Assembly: GCA_907163375.1 (NCBI GenBank)
Contig: CAJQUW010003055.1
Location: 248,001-312,000, forward strand
Length of the DNA: 64,000 nt
Direction of reading: 5' to 3'
Source of the DNA: Prostheceraeus crozeri
Lineage: Eukaryota > Platyhelminthes > Polycladida > Euryleptidae
The position numbers and the translations under genes were made by a program. Positions within the stretch are counted from its first letter, which is position 1. Each line of letters starts with the position of its first letter. Shown here piece after piece: positions 31,059 to 42,681 of the stretch. A model generated the notes under the pieces. It did not search any database, had not been told where the DNA came from, and saw nothing but the letters and a program-made list of their open reading frames with translations.

Positions 31059-32888
31059 TCATGAATTTAATTTTGGATGAAAGCGATCGATAAAATATTT
31101 TTCTTTACATTTACGTTCAATTTTGTTTTCAGAAAAAAGCTTGTAAAAAGGTAAGATTGACATGTTGCCCCTACCACACGTTTCCAGATGTTCACTTAAT
31201 TTAATTTGTCTATAATTGGCATTCAAAATTTGTTGTTTGTGAACCCTTACTCTGGTTCTTAAGGATGTCCCAGTTTCTCCGATATAATAATTTTGACAAC
31301 CGGGGCAGGTGATGACATATACAACATTACTGGTATCACAACTCATATTACAATTTACATGGAAAATGTGTCCATCAAGTGTATAAGAAGATCCTTCTTG
31401 TAGGATGTTACAAGTACCACATCTCAAGTCATTGCATTTATTTACTTTATGTACTTTATCACTTTCAAATGTGGATTTACAAAGAATTCTTTTCAAATTT
31501 CGTGGTTGTCGTTTACTATTAATAAAAGTACAGTCTCCAAAAATTTCTTTAGTTTTATCGTCATTTTTCAATATTGAATTCACATGAGAAATAGCTGGTA
31601 AAATGTTCATGTTTCTAGGGTTGTATGTGTGTACAAAAGGTATGACAGAATCAATATTACTTTTCTTGTCACTTGTAAGAAAAAGTGATGAACGGTCAAT
31701 CTTTAAAGATTTTGAGATGCTATTATCAATTAATGAGTGAGGATAGCCCTGTTGTAATAAGAATTGCCTTAATTCGTCCAGGCGGTTCCTTCGATTGACA
31801 TCATCACTACAGATCATGCATATGCGTCTCGTAAGATTGTAGGGGATCGCTCTTTTAACATGGCGGGGATGGCAGGAGGAGAAGTTTAGATATTGATGAG
31901 TGCCAGTTGTCTTATAGTAAATGTCAGTGTGTATTGTTTCTTCTTCTTTAATCACGAGAATATCAAGAAATGGGATCGCCTTGTCACTTATTTCCATGGT
32001 GAATGAAATGTTGATATCAAGATCATTAAGAATATCATGAAATCGGTTTAACTTTTCAACGTCAAATTTCCAAATAATAAAACAGTCATCCAAGTATCTT
32101 TTCCAGTTACTCATTACATCATTTGTAGTATCACTACCCCACACTTCAATAAGGCGATTTTTCAATTGAATTTCAAGATAGCCAAGTGTTAGGTTTGCGT
32201 AAATTGGGGCCACTTTTGTGCCCGTTGCGGTGCCTTTGATTTGTTTGTAGCAGTTATTACCAAATTCAAAAGTATTGTTTACCAAAACAGATTTTAAGCA
32301 TTCTAAAATAAATGAATGATTGAAGCGACTGTCAATTGCGTTTGGGAATTGCTGAAGCCAAAATTTTACCGCAAATAAACCTAGGTCATGGGGAATGTTT
32401 GTATATAAACTAACAACATCAAAAGTCACCAACTTAGCGTCAAGTGGTATGTGCTTAGGCAAAGTTGTTAAAAAATCAAGATCATCTCTTACATAACTTT
32501 GTATATGCTTGCATTGAGGTTTTAGAATGATATCCAAAAAATTGCTAAGGCGTTGGGTAGGAGCATTTGGGCAACCAACAATAGGTCTAAACGGTAAATC
32601 TGAAGGATTTTGAATAGCAACGTATTCTGACTTATGTTCAGAAATGGCCTTCTTGATCATGTTTGATTTATGAATTTTAGGCAATCCGTAAAAATTACTG
32701 CTTTTGAATTCAAAATTAATCAAATAGTCTTTTTCTTTGCTGGTTAGATTATTTGCAAACAGTTGAATGGTTTTTTTAATGTCTTTCATAATTTGTTTGT
32801 CTTCATTAGTTGGTAATTTTTTGTAAAAGCTTTTATCTTCTAGCATATCTAAAATCTTCTTTTCATAATAGGATATATCCATAATCAC
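31059..32888 (-). CDS. Penelope-like RT/GIY-YIG polyprotein, 5' truncated
   Basis: An uninterrupted 609-residue reading. RT motifs: SNFYGLPKIHK (residue ~66), LPFRPIVGCPNAPTQRLS (~98), LVTFDVVSLYTNIPHD (motif A, ~157), KGTATGTKVAPIYANLTLG (motif B, ~223), KRYLDDCFIIW (YLDD active site, ~268), IPFLDILV (~308). A cysteine pair region (CNDLRCGTC, ~490) precedes the GIY-YIG nuclease (VVYVITCPGCQNYYIGETGTSLRTRVRVHK, ~530), with catalytic Glu in the KCKEKYFIDRFHP tail. Family proteins are usually longer, so 100-250 N-terminal residues (including KADKG-type motif) are probably missing. It begins 55 bases from the end of another PLE ORF on the same strand. Confidence 0.9.
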   Translation of the reverse strand: MIMDISYYEKKILDMLEDKSFYKKLPTNEDKQIMKDIKKTIQLFANNLTSKEKDYLINFEFKSSNFYGLPKIHKSNMIKKAISEHKSEYVAIQNPSDLPFRPIVGCPNAPTQRLSNFLDIILKPQCKHIQSYVRDDLDFLTTLPKHIPLDAKLVTFDVVSLYTNIPHDLGLFAVKFWLQQFPNAIDSRFNHSFILECLKSVLVNNTFEFGNNCYKQIKGTATGTKVAPIYANLTLGYLEIQLKNRLIEVWGSDTTNDVMSNWKRYLDDCFIIWKFDVEKLNRFHDILNDLDINISFTMEISDKAIPFLDILVIKEEETIHTDIYYKTTGTHQYLNFSSCHPRHVKRAIPYNLTRRICMICSDDVNRRNRLDELRQFLLQQGYPHSLIDNSISKSLKIDRSSLFLTSDKKSNIDSVIPFVHTYNPRNMNILPAISHVNSILKNDDKTKEIFGDCTFINSKRQPRNLKRILCKSTFESDKVHKVNKCNDLRCGTCNILQEGSSYTLDGHIFHVNCNMSCDTSNVVYVITCPGCQNYYIGETGTSLRTRVRVHKQQILNANYRQIKLSEHLETCGRGNMSILPFYKLFSENKIERKCKEKYFIDRFHPKLNS

Positions 32889-32942
32889 AATAGGATTAGA
32901 GGCGCTATGTTAGAAGATAGTGTGTACAATTCGTAAAATAAG

Positions 32943-34427
32943 TTACAAATTTAAAGAAAGAGTGTATGATCCGTTCCTTTCATTAGCGAGATTTTCATTA
33001 CTTTTTATGAATATCGACTCCAGGATAAATGGTTGCTTGCATTTACCAATAATGGAAAAATTTTCTTTTTTAGGACGATGAGGGTGAGTAGAGATTTCAG
33101 TAGGTGAAGGATAACCCTTCATGTGTTCCTTCATCCGAGTGTCGAGGTGGCGTTTCGTGGCGCCGACGTACCGCATTTCGCAACGGTCACAAGCGTATTG
33201 ATATACGATAGATGATTTTAGATCACTCGGAATTTTATCTTTATTCGGAAATTGATTTAACAGTTTACAGACTTTGTAAACTGGCCTAACTTCTAAATTC
33301 GGAGGAAGCAACTCATTCAGAGAGAGAATTTTGTTTTTCAAATCATTTTGAGCTTGGCTAATGAAAGGAACAGACCACACTACTCTTCTCACTTGCGCCC
33401 GCTCATTCTCAGCTTGAGAATCATTTACAGTTGAAGCCCCGCACTCAATATTCCTTTCAACCTTTTCTTTGATACGGCTGATGGTTTTACTGTCAAAACC
33501 ATTTTTAATAAAGATATTAGAGATCTCAACCGCCGAAGCTTCGTATAACCTGCGATTAGTGCAGATTTTATAAGCTCTATAAAATATAGAACGCATGGCA
33601 GACAACCTATACGACATGGGAGCATAGGCATAGTAAGGCATATAGATGCCAGTGTTGGTAGGTTTGATGTGAAAATCAATATCGATAACAGAATTGCAGC
33701 AAATTTTTGTATCCAAGAAGACGATCCGATCGTCTTTACTTGTTTCCATGGTAAACTTGATGCTATCATCAAGCGAGTTCAAAAAATTCAAAAAACAGCT
33801 TGCTTGGTGATCATTATCAAAGATGGCCAAACAATCGTCCACATATCTCCCATAAAATTTGGGAGGCTGCCCCTGGCAGTTATCAAACTTCGCTTCGATC
33901 ATGTCCATAGTAAACGCGGCCATGGTGGGACCCAAACTAGATCCCATCGCCATGCCATCCACCTGATTGTAAAGTTTTTTATCAAAGGTAAAAAGAATAT
34001 TGGTGCAGGCCAGTTCAAGTAAAGCTTTAAGGGCTTCACTTTTGATAGGAAAATTGCCGAAATCTATCATGGACAAGACATGATCAATGGTTCTTCTTAC
34101 CGGAATGTTGGTAAAGAGACTCGAAACATCGTAGCTACAAACACGATAGCTAGCATTCGGATTTTCGTTTGTGAATTCTTTTAATTTCTCAACAAGATGA
34201 AAAGTATCTTTCAGCACAAAACGCTGAGGAATATATTTTTTCAAAACCGAATCAAGCCATTGGGCTAATTTAGACGTATACGAATTTCTCATGTTAAGAA
34301 TCGGGCGATATGGTGGGTCACTCATGCTCTTGTGGACCTTCGGCAGCCTCGGCATCTTCCTAAAGAGGTTATTAAATGCAACAACTGCAATATCGGCAAG
34401 ATCGCCAATCAACCCAAGCGTTTCCAT
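32943..34427 (-). CDS. Second Penelope-like RT/GIY-YIG ORF, different lineage
   Basis: A 494-residue uninterrupted reading, only distantly similar to its neighbour. Motifs: MPRLPKVHKS (~25), YRPILNMRNSYTSKLAQWLD (~40), YRVCSYDVSSLFTNIPV (motif A, ~95), QVDGMAMGSSLGPTMAAFTMD (motif B, ~155), RYVDDCLAIF (YVDD, ~193), IVFLDTKI. GIY-YIG: SIVYQYACDRCEMRYVGATKRHLDTRMKEHM (~410), with ILESIFIK containing the likely catalytic Glu. Short at the N-terminus for the family. Likely a 5'-truncated but otherwise undamaged copy. Confidence 0.9.
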   Translation of the reverse strand: METLGLIGDLADIAVVAFNNLFRKMPRLPKVHKSMSDPPYRPILNMRNSYTSKLAQWLDSVLKKYIPQRFVLKDTFHLVEKLKEFTNENPNASYRVCSYDVSSLFTNIPVRRTIDHVLSMIDFGNFPIKSEALKALLELACTNILFTFDKKLYNQVDGMAMGSSLGPTMAAFTMDMIEAKFDNCQGQPPKFYGRYVDDCLAIFDNDHQASCFLNFLNSLDDSIKFTMETSKDDRIVFLDTKICCNSVIDIDFHIKPTNTGIYMPYYAYAPMSYRLSAMRSIFYRAYKICTNRRLYEASAVEISNIFIKNGFDSKTISRIKEKVERNIECGASTVNDSQAENERAQVRRVVWSVPFISQAQNDLKNKILSLNELLPPNLEVRPVYKVCKLLNQFPNKDKIPSDLKSSIVYQYACDRCEMRYVGATKRHLDTRMKEHMKGYPSPTEISTHPHRPKKENFSIIGKCKQPFILESIFIKSNENLANERNGSYTLSLNL

Positions 34428-34429
34428 AA

Positions 34430-35097
34430 AGATGAAGTGATTTCTAAAATTTACTGTGACGTATGCGGCAAATTTCCATTATAGTAACGGGGCGTTCTAT
34501 AGGAGCTCGGATGAGAGAGAGTATCTCTTTAAGGTGCTCCGCAGTACAAGTGCATTTTGAAGAGGAGCATGATGCTACGAGACCAGCTCACAATATTCAT
34601 TGGGAAGTTTTGCACACAGCGATATGTAACTATAGCAAAAGAAGGACACTGGAATTGATCTACATCCAATTTGATGGATGGGTGCATTGGTCGCAATGTG
34701 ACGTACAATAATTAAGGTCTATGTTCATCTGCTCTCTTTTGTTGTCATGCGGTTTTATTTTAGACACTGCGTACCTTGTACAGTCATTGAATATTTATTT
34801 TTATAGTAAATATTCTGAACTTGTGAACTTGAGCGGCGAAACGTCGTATATTTGAATAGCATTTTGTATCCGAAGAAACTTGCTTCCGCTTTGTTCATAT
34901 CTACGTACATATATACAGAACCGGTAACTTGAAGTCACTTCTGTGTATTTTCATCACAAATATACCTAATAATTAAATACAACCGTAATTGTAAGTACAT
35001 AATTATATTATAAATCTTATTAAGGAGATTTTCAGTTGTTGCGAGATTTACGACATCCTGTGTATAGTGTAAATTCATTTCAGTACTAAAAATACAT
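34430..35097. other. No gene recognised
   Basis: A short GAGCGGCGAAACGTCG stretch near 34830 resembles the GAAAC tail common in PLE 3' regions, but the rest of the motif is not present. Nothing else is recognised. Confidence 0.4.
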
Positions 35098-35099
35098 TT

Positions 35100-35353
35100 T
35101 CAATAACCGCAGAAAGGATATACACAAGCCTTACCTTCCGATGGAACACCTTTATATTCAACCTCCTGTCCATCACATCCACTTAAAGAGCAGCAACTCC
35201 TTCTTCGAAAAAATTCTTTGCCATCAATATCGATATTCCAATGTGTCCAGGAAGTCCAATCACTCGTATCTTCAATATCGAATTGAATAGACAGATTAAA
35301 GTTCTTCAGCTTTCTTTCCACTATCACTAAACTTCGAAAACAATGCTGAAAAT
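35100..35353 (-). CDS. Possible host 3'-terminal exon, Trp/Cys-rich domain
   Basis: On - an intron-acceptor-like TTTCATTTTCAG ends at 35354, and an open reading of ~84 codons follows to a stop at 35098-35100. It encodes DWTSWTHW..., then FFRRRSCCSLSGCDGQ and KACVYPFCGY: W-x2-W-x2-W, an RRR-x-C element and six cysteines, reminiscent of a thrombospondin type 1 repeat. This is the best candidate for host coding sequence. The rest of the gene would lie to the right (upstream on -), but I could not identify partner exons. Confidence 0.4.
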
Positions 35354-35475
35354 GAAATTAATGCTCTCGTAAAACCTTTCTTTGCTTGTGTCATTTCATT
35401 AAAGTGTCTTCATGTTGGAAAGACAACGATGTACATGCATCAATCGTGAGAACACTTCAGTAAGAGCACTGAGGG

Positions 35476-36300
35476 CATAGAGTAGGTATATTAGGCAGAG
35501 TGGTAACTCCGCACGTATTAACACCCCAATGTGTATACACTTTCGATTTTATTAAATGAACTGGAGGGGGATACACAGTTTGTATTGTTACCAAATGTGA
35601 GATATGCAAATTTTTGCAGTTTTCAAGAAATTACAACGGAATTGAGTGATCATGATTGTAATACAAAAGGAATGTTAGTAGTTTACAGATTCTCATGACA
35701 GCTTTGCAGATTTAATGTTTGCAAAAATGTTGCACAGGCCACCTGCCACTGCCAGATCGAAATCACATAATCAAAGACTTCATTTAAGACTTCATAGACT
35801 TCATAGTCTATGAACATGAATGAAATGAAACATGAATTTAGTAAATCTTAGAATCATGCCGATGAAAATTGAATTAAAAACTTGAAATCTCAGCCAAGAA
35901 AGCACGAATAAGATCGAGACTTTTTCATGAAGACTTTCATTATCATACGGATAATGAAATTCCCATGATGATCAGCTTAATTTCCGCTTAGTAAGGATGC
36001 CTATTAGCAAATATTCATTCCTTTTGATATCCAACTTGTTTCATACTACTAATAGAGGGGCGTCATCTCGGTAGTATATAAATTTGCAAAATTTTGACTT
36101 TTTTCAAAACTGCTTATAGAGGGGCAGTCACCTCGGTAGTATATAAATTTGCAAAATTTTGACTTTTTTCAAAACTGCTCAAATAATTTTGTGGACCATG
36201 GGAACATAATCTCCGCAAAAAACTGAATCTTTTGAAATAAAAACTTTCATTGTATACAGATACCTTTTGAGTCGACACTACCTATATCCCTACTCTATGG
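35476..36300. mobile_element. MITE family B, copy 2
   Basis: Same family as 25946-26775. Ends CATAGAGTAGGTATAT and CCTACTCTATG, flanked by ACTGAGGG and GCTGAAGG (6 of 8). An internal ~69-bp tandem duplication lies at about 36050-36180 (GGTAGTATATAAATTTGC repeated). Confidence 0.85.
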
Positions 36301-37123
36301 CTGAAGGGTTTATCGCCGCGTGCACTGTGAACTGTACATAGCCAAATGACAGCCACAATCACAGCCACATTGGTTTGTTTTTGAACAGAGATTGAACCTA
36401 TTCATAGGAGATCTGACGAGATGAATTGTAGGAAATTGTAGGGATACAATTGAAGTAAGAAGTCAAATTGAAGAAGAAATAAGAATTGTCTATCTCAATT
36501 CATAATCCGCTAAATTCACGTCTTCATTAACTACAGCAATAAACATCGTTGTCATGCCGCTTAAATTAAAAATTACTGACAAAATCAACCGACGATTGTC
36601 TCCTCCAATATCCTGCGATATCCGACGAATTTGTAGGTTCTCCACCGGCATCGAAACAGATGCTTTGTATAGCAAATTAACTAAACCAAAACTGTTGAAT
36701 ATTGATTGATTTTTTCGATTAGTGATTGTTTGACTTTTGGGCAATCTTTATTATTGTGTGGCAAACCATGATTTATTTTGACATAATTTAATTAATTACC
36801 TACATTTTTGATAAAATTCAAGCTATAATTCATTGCCATTCATTTTGTCGCTTTTTGTCAGATATTGTAGGTGTTCAGTGTCAATCATCCTACAAGAACT
36901 AACAATGACCGACAAAATAGATTTTGTAGGATTAATGCCTGTCAATTGTAAGTCAACGGTTTACAGTGTAGGGGATACGAAGAATATCATATTTCTGCCT
37001 ACTCCAGAAGATGTCTGCCATAAAAATGACAAATCTCATCTTGAGTGGTCATTACGCTCTTAACTGTATCAAAGCGGGAAGTACACTGCAAACTGCGGAG
37101 TACGAAAGCCGGCTGATTTTGAA
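36301..37123. other. No gene recognised
   Basis: Readings at 36490-36744 (-) and 36833-37063 (+) lack recognisable motifs. AT-rich unique sequence. Confidence 0.4.
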
Positions 37124-37325
37124 TACGAAACCGATGTACAAAACGAGAATAACAATATGTACAAAAGCACTATTGTTCGTGTTCATACACTACGAAAGCA
37201 ATTGGCTTTCCTATTGGATGATAAAGATTATCCAATAGGAGAGCCAATCAACTTCGCAGTGTTTGAGTACGAACAATAGCGCTTTCGTACATTTTGTTTC
37301 TCTCGCCTTGTACATCGGTTTCGTA
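37124..37325. mobile_element. Foldback MITE, 202 bp
   Basis: Two ~95-bp arms starting TACGAAACCGATGTACAA and ending in its complement fold on each other around a ~10-bp centre (TGATAAAGATTA). The arms are about 85% complementary. TA at the outermost bases could be target-derived, as in Tc1/mariner. Confidence 0.85.
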
Positions 37326-39280
37326 AGTAGTTGTGGCATTGTACAGTTTACAGTGTACATGGATCTACATAAACAAATGGAATTTTTCGATGCCTGACGT
37401 TACTTGCAAGACATCTGTAGCTATAATTCAAGAATTGTCGTTTTACTGAGGTTGGGTGACAATTTACAAATTAAAAATAACAAGAAGCTCGTGCGTGAAT
37501 TTAACTTTGACTTTGACTTGGAAGGATTTTGACCAAATGTCGTTGTTTAAGGTCTTATGTTTGTCTATCTTAACATTCTTGCTAGACAGACATAAATGTG
37601 TTTGAATATGAATCAGTTGAAGGACTTTACGGAAGGCGTGGGAATTGTTTTCTATAACTATCAGTACATGGAAATATCTTTTTAAACTCTTGAAAATCCA
37701 TGGGCAGTGAATTATGTATTCGACTTTCCAAACGATCTTTTAGCTTGGACGCCGTTGCATTTGATGAATAAACAACCAGGAAGATGATGTCGTGATGCAC
37801 GCCAGAATTATGACTGTCATGACACGATGGTTGAGAGCGTGCTTCGTTTGTCTTGGTGAGCTTTGTGCCGCGTTAGCATTTCTAAGACTGGGACCCACTC
37901 CCAGCAGGTAAGCCATTTTTCATGGTGATGCTAGGAACAGGGCGCATTGAAATATCTTCTCAACCTCGGGAAGAGCCACAAAAATGAATCGCATGCAGCT
38001 GGCCATAAAACTTGGCTGCGTATTTTCTAACTCATTTCTTTTTTGAAAATAGAGACGCTTCCTGTCCGAGTACAGTCACGATATCTTGACTGTAATACTT
38101 TGGAGTTGTCATTTCTTGTTTCACTTCTAAAGCAAAATGGTTCTCGGAATTGCTGGATCCAAATTTGTGAAAACTTATGTATTTTCTACGGGTTGTATAG
38201 AAAAGAAAATAGTTGGAAAATGAGCGACCATATTCTATGTCCAAGTGTATACAGTGATATCCCGATTTACGTAACGGATGCTCTCCTGGAAATCATTGCG
38301 TAAAACAAAACTGCGTAAATCGGGCAAAGAGTCAATGGGAAATTAGAAAATGAGCTGTGCAGATCAATACACGTAAGAGATTTGTCAAAGCGCAGTCTTT
38401 TTTTCGTTTCCAAAACTCGCAATAAAACAAATGTTTAGGGTAGAAAAATTGCATGATGCAAGTAGTTTTGTATAGCTTTCGCATGCATACCGATAACATG
38501 TACAGTGTACACTCATGAACGACTGCATGAAAGCACATATTGCATCAAGAAATATTGCATGCAACTATCGATAAGATATTAGGGGAATTTTACTACATAT
38601 AAACGAGTCTCTCACGGTAAAGTTCATTTGAAAAGGCTTTAAGAAGAGCCAAAATGAGGCGGTGGCTTAAAGAAGTTGACAATCTTCGTTTGACGATCCG
38701 ATTGATGATGAACCCTACCTAATATGAATTTCAGAATAGCACAAAAGGATATACGAGTAAATGCTTAAAATTATAGTGCATTGTTTCAGATTTTTTCTTG
38801 GCGCTGAATTAAGTATAAGCGGGGCAGTGTTTTCGTAAAACAAGGTATAGTCGAGAAATATGTATTGCGCATATGCGGGGTTGCGCATGTGCTTGGCCGA
38901 CGATGAAGTCCGTTAGGGAAGGGAAGACGAACCTGCAGTGGAAGACCTAGGATTATGGAGAGATTTCCTGCTGTCACTCATTCACCGTTACTTGCACTGA
39001 AGACGCAATTTTTTTTTTGTTTACATCGAAGGCCTCTGAAAAGTTGCCAAGGAAAGAGATGGAGCTCTAGAAAGCAGCAAATACGAAAAGATAGAATGCG
39101 TGAAAAAATAAACACTTGTATCCGAAAGCGTGCGTAAAGCCTATTTCCTGTGGGTCCCGTATGACGTGGGGTTTACCTTCAGAGAACAGGTCGACATGGT
39201 GGTGAAGAGAGAGAGAGCGGATGGAAGAGCGCGGATGGAACGTGGAACTGTTGAGGATGACCTGTCTGATCCTGGAGTGG
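37326..39280. other. Mostly unique DNA, no gene recognised
   Basis: Readings at 38032-38303 on both strands show no known motif. A pogo/Tigger-like end lies at 38252. Confidence 0.4.
38252..38330. mobile_element. Possible pogo/Tigger terminal fragment
   Basis: TA is followed by CAGTGATATCCCGATTTACG, then CGTAAATCGGG in inverted form near 38317-38327. The CAGTG-CCC-TTACG layout is typical of Tigger-type terminal repeats. No transposase nearby. Confidence 0.4.
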
Positions 39281-39289
39281 TAATGAGTG

Positions 39290-39929
39290 CACCGCGAGGA
39301 ATGCGTTGAAGCGCATGTGGCCTCAGACAGTCAGTCGGCACTGACAGCTCTTCATGGAACTGAAATTAGTTGGATAGACGAGGGGCCTGACAGAATCAGC
39401 GTGGTGGGGAAGAAGTTGCGGTGGTGTGGAAAGCACCTGTGGCTCGTGTGAGCTCCGGATCACTGTAGTCTGGTGCGGAATGAGTGGGCGGACGCAGCGG
39501 CTAAGGCGGCAGAGGGTGAGAGGCGCCGAGGAGGGAGTGGAACAAGGAATATGTACACGACCCGGCGCCGATCTGTGTACGAGGGTGGGATCAGTCGGGT
39601 TTTGGAGACCCAGTGGGCCAGGGAGGACCGGGTCAGTATGGCTCTGCTAAAAATGGGACACTCTCTGGAGCTGGGAAGAGGATGGACTGGAAGGGTCGGG
39701 ATGTGTAGGATGTGTGCGGAAGTGGAGAAGGGGTGGAAAGCATTATGGAATGTGCAGAGGGTATGAGAGTCAGTTTGATGCTGTTTTCGGGTGTGCATGT
39801 TCATACTCATGACATGGGTTGTTCAGGTGATCATGACTCGTCTCTGTTCTAGACCTCGGGAAGCGTTACTAGAGGTGGTGAAGGCGAGTGAAGCTCTGGT
39901 CGCAAGCCTTCGACAACAACAGTAAAACT
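39290..39929 (+). pseudogene. LINE RNase H / C-terminal fragment
   Basis: A GC-rich island in AT-rich DNA. The + reading contains SDSQSALTAL (RNase H Asp), a stop where the conserved Trp-Val-Pro-Gly-His is expected, then LVRNEWADAAAKAAEGE (RNase H N-E-x-A-D), CRMCAEVEKGWKALWNV (a diverged C-x2-C finger), and a tail ending ALVASLRQQQ at 39929. This is the end of a LINE with an RNase H domain (R1/I-like). Broken and 5' truncated. Confidence 0.75.
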
Positions 39930-40422
39930 GCGGCAGGACATAAAATGTTGCAATTTACCCGTTTGGAATCTCCATGTTCTACTGTGAAGTCTGGATAAAT
40001 CCAATCATGAGGAAGTTGATATTGAATGAACGTGCCGTTGTTTAAGGTGCCTTTTATCCAAAGTGGATGAGCTGAAATACAAATGCAATGTCAAACCTTG
40101 AGACAGTATTCCAATATAAACGGAAAAAGTAGTGCAACTGAGATAATTGTGACATGAAATGAAATTCCTTTATTGACTTCTTGATGAAGAAAGCTTTCAA
40201 ACGAATATATTTGACTTTGCGAAGAACTGATTGTGATTCAACTTTATCATATTGTGTGCATTTATCTGCTCTGTTGTCACATGTGCATGTCCGGTCTACT
40301 GCTACCTCCCTCCATACCTGAAAAATGAGATTTTACGACCTGAGTTTGAATTTAAATCTCCTTTTTTATATTTGCGATCAAATGTGTAATGAGATATTTG
40401 AACAGACACTGTCATGCCATGA

Positions 40423-40877
40423 TCATCCCCTAAAGAATCTTTTTGACGAGCACGTCTCTCGGACACGTAGCAGCTGCCCCTGAAAAGAAAGCGAATTCTT
40501 ACGCAGCGTCTTGCCAATAGTTTTATTAGATTCTGTCGTTAGCTTGACTCGAGGAGTGAGATGCCTACTACAGAAGACGTTGGAGAAGCATGACACAGGC
40601 CCCCGACCCGGCTGACTAGCTGGAACAGGAGGAAGAAAAAGAAGAAGATTCATGAAATCCCAAACTGATGTCCACTTACCACCGCGTGCTTGGCCAATTC
40701 GGATTCTTCCACATGCAATTCCCGTATCAATCGAGAATGTTCCTTTTTCCTCTTCTTCAAAGGTCTGGAAGTCCCACCAACAAAAGAGAAACCGATTTTA
40801 TGTTGTACACATTTGATGTGATAGACCAAACCAAGGCATGTTGAAGGAGATGGCCGTTTTCGAACGAGTAAGATCAT
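40423..40877 (-). pseudogene. PLE GIY-YIG fragment
   Basis: The - reading at 40650-40877 has GLVYHIKCVQHKIGFSFVGGTSRPLKKRKKEHSRLI, a GIY-YIG nuclease with the Y-V-G core degenerated to F-V-G, then ELAKHAVVSGH, which matches the GIY-YIG ORF at 49624. Readings down to 40423 are probably its 3' region. Truncated. Confidence 0.7.
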
Positions 40878-40989
40878 TATTGAGGTTCTGCGACAGCTTC
40901 AAAGCGATGCAGATGGTATATTGTTTTTGCATCCAGCTTCAAAAGCTGTGCTAGAATCGCGATCGAATCTTGTGAATTCACCTTTAACC

Positions 40990-41389
40990 CAGGGATGTGG
41001 AGTCGGAGTCGGAATTGGAGTCCCGGAGTCCCATCATTTTTGCTGGAGTCGGAGTCCTATCAAATGATAGGACTCCAGACTCCGGCCTATAACTAGACCC
41101 GAAACAAAAAAATATTAATCCACGTCGAGTTGAGTGGCGAATTATTTATCCTCGTGGAGCCGAGTCGCATCCATCCAACTTGAAGCGACATTTGATAAAC
41201 TGTCATTGAGAATGATTGATAATTGATACATCAGTGATCACTAAAAATAGGTTCAGGAAAGCCTCTAATGATCTATGATGTAGGTTACCATTTCGTTTTG
41301 AAAAAACTAGGCTATATATACTTGCCGTCCGGAGTCGGAATCCTATCAACACCCGGAGTTGGAGGAAATGATAGGACTCCGCATCCCTG
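40990..41389. mobile_element. 400-bp hAT MITE with perfect 8-bp target duplication
   Basis: CTTTAACC at 40982-40989 and 41390-41397 flanks ends CAGGGATGTGGAGTC and GACTCCGCATCCCTG-type. Shares both edges with the element at 25093-27850, so it is the short derivative. No coding. Confidence 0.9.
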
Positions 41390-41397
41390 CTTTAACC

Positions 41398-42117
41398 GTC
41401 AGAGACCTGAGCTTTTTCACACTGGACCCCTTTTACAAATTCTTAGTTCACCTTCTCAAATCGATATCAAATCATTAGAAAAGTTGATTTTGAATAAAGC
41501 AATGATGTTTGCGTGTAGCAAGTTGATATAACTAATCCTTTGAGTGTCTTTCAGCCGTCTCAGTAAACAGATGCGAAAATGTAGTGTTTTTGCAATTCAA
41601 CGACATTCAACACAGTATCAGTTGTACTGCAAATCGGTTATACGATGTTTCCTGTCGCCATGTAACCTCAGATACATGTAATTGATTTTAATGAAATTGA
41701 TTTATTCCATGCAGCACAACCTTTACATTTGGCCATTGTTTCAAATTTATCCATACCAATCGGAAATATGCCTAACCTGAGCCATAATTGCTGCATTTTA
41801 AGACTTTCAAAACACCTGCGGAGATCTGAAACTCATCAGCTACTGTTGTAACCGCTTTGCCAGCAGTCTGTCTTTAGTGTTGAACTATGAATATAATGAT
41901 GGCTTTTATTTTGAACATTGATTTGTGCTGATTTGTTCATGTAGGCCAAACAGTCATGCACTCACATGTGCGATAATATCACATTTTGCGATATTAACAT
42001 AAAGCACATGCACAAGCATTATGTAAACATTGAATACATGAATTTCACTCATTGTGCACCATCGTGGACCTGCACAAATTCATTTTTTATCTAATAGTAA
42101 ACATTTTATGTGAATTT
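41398..42117. other. No gene recognised
   Basis: AT-rich unique DNA without visible motifs. Confidence 0.5.
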
Positions 42118-42337
42118 CTACACCCTCTCACACCTGAAGGGGGTCCAATAAACCCCCAGGCGTATCTAACGTACTTCCACCAGTTCAATTGAAATGAAGT
42201 GACACATGAAGATGCACTGTCAAAAATGATGATTGTGCATGGGCATGAGCGGTTGATAATTCCTCAGCACAAAAAGCAAAATAGAAAAATATGCTCCCGG
42301 GGTCCACAGGACCCTACTAAGGTCTCTGAGTGTTAAA
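42118..42337. mobile_element. Possible piggyBac-like MITE
   Basis: The left edge CACCCTCTCACACCTGAAGG with GGGGGTCC...ACCCCC and the right edge GGGGTCCACAGGACCC...AGGTCTCTGAGTG|TTAA have the CCCT/palindromic GGGTCC...GGACCC layout of piggyBac ends. TTAA is visible only on the right. About 215 bp, no coding. Confidence 0.35.
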
Positions 42338-42681
42338 GTAACTTTTCGGCATCATTCAACCAGCAAGGCATCGCAAACAGCAATCAGTGAGGTGACTTTC
42401 AAAGTAGGTCTACATCATGTCTCAGCATCTCCATTTGACCTTACTACTCTTATGTAGTCATTTATGTCATAAACAACTTAAAGCAAAAGGCACTTAAGAT
42501 AGGTCTACAATCCATGATATCAGAGCATCCTGCAAACTTGTATTTCGAGTAAGAAAGCTAGCTTCCTTATTATTAAAGATCATATCCCTTTCTTATAGGT
42601 ACAAGTTCTCAATTGCCTCGGCCCAGAAAAGATTTGTTAAAATAGTCAAAATACTGTCGATACATGAATCCTAATACCAAA

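Noticed and set aside
36833-37063. 76-codon reading as a host exon
   Set aside because: No domain signature, and no convincing acceptor or donor at its borders.
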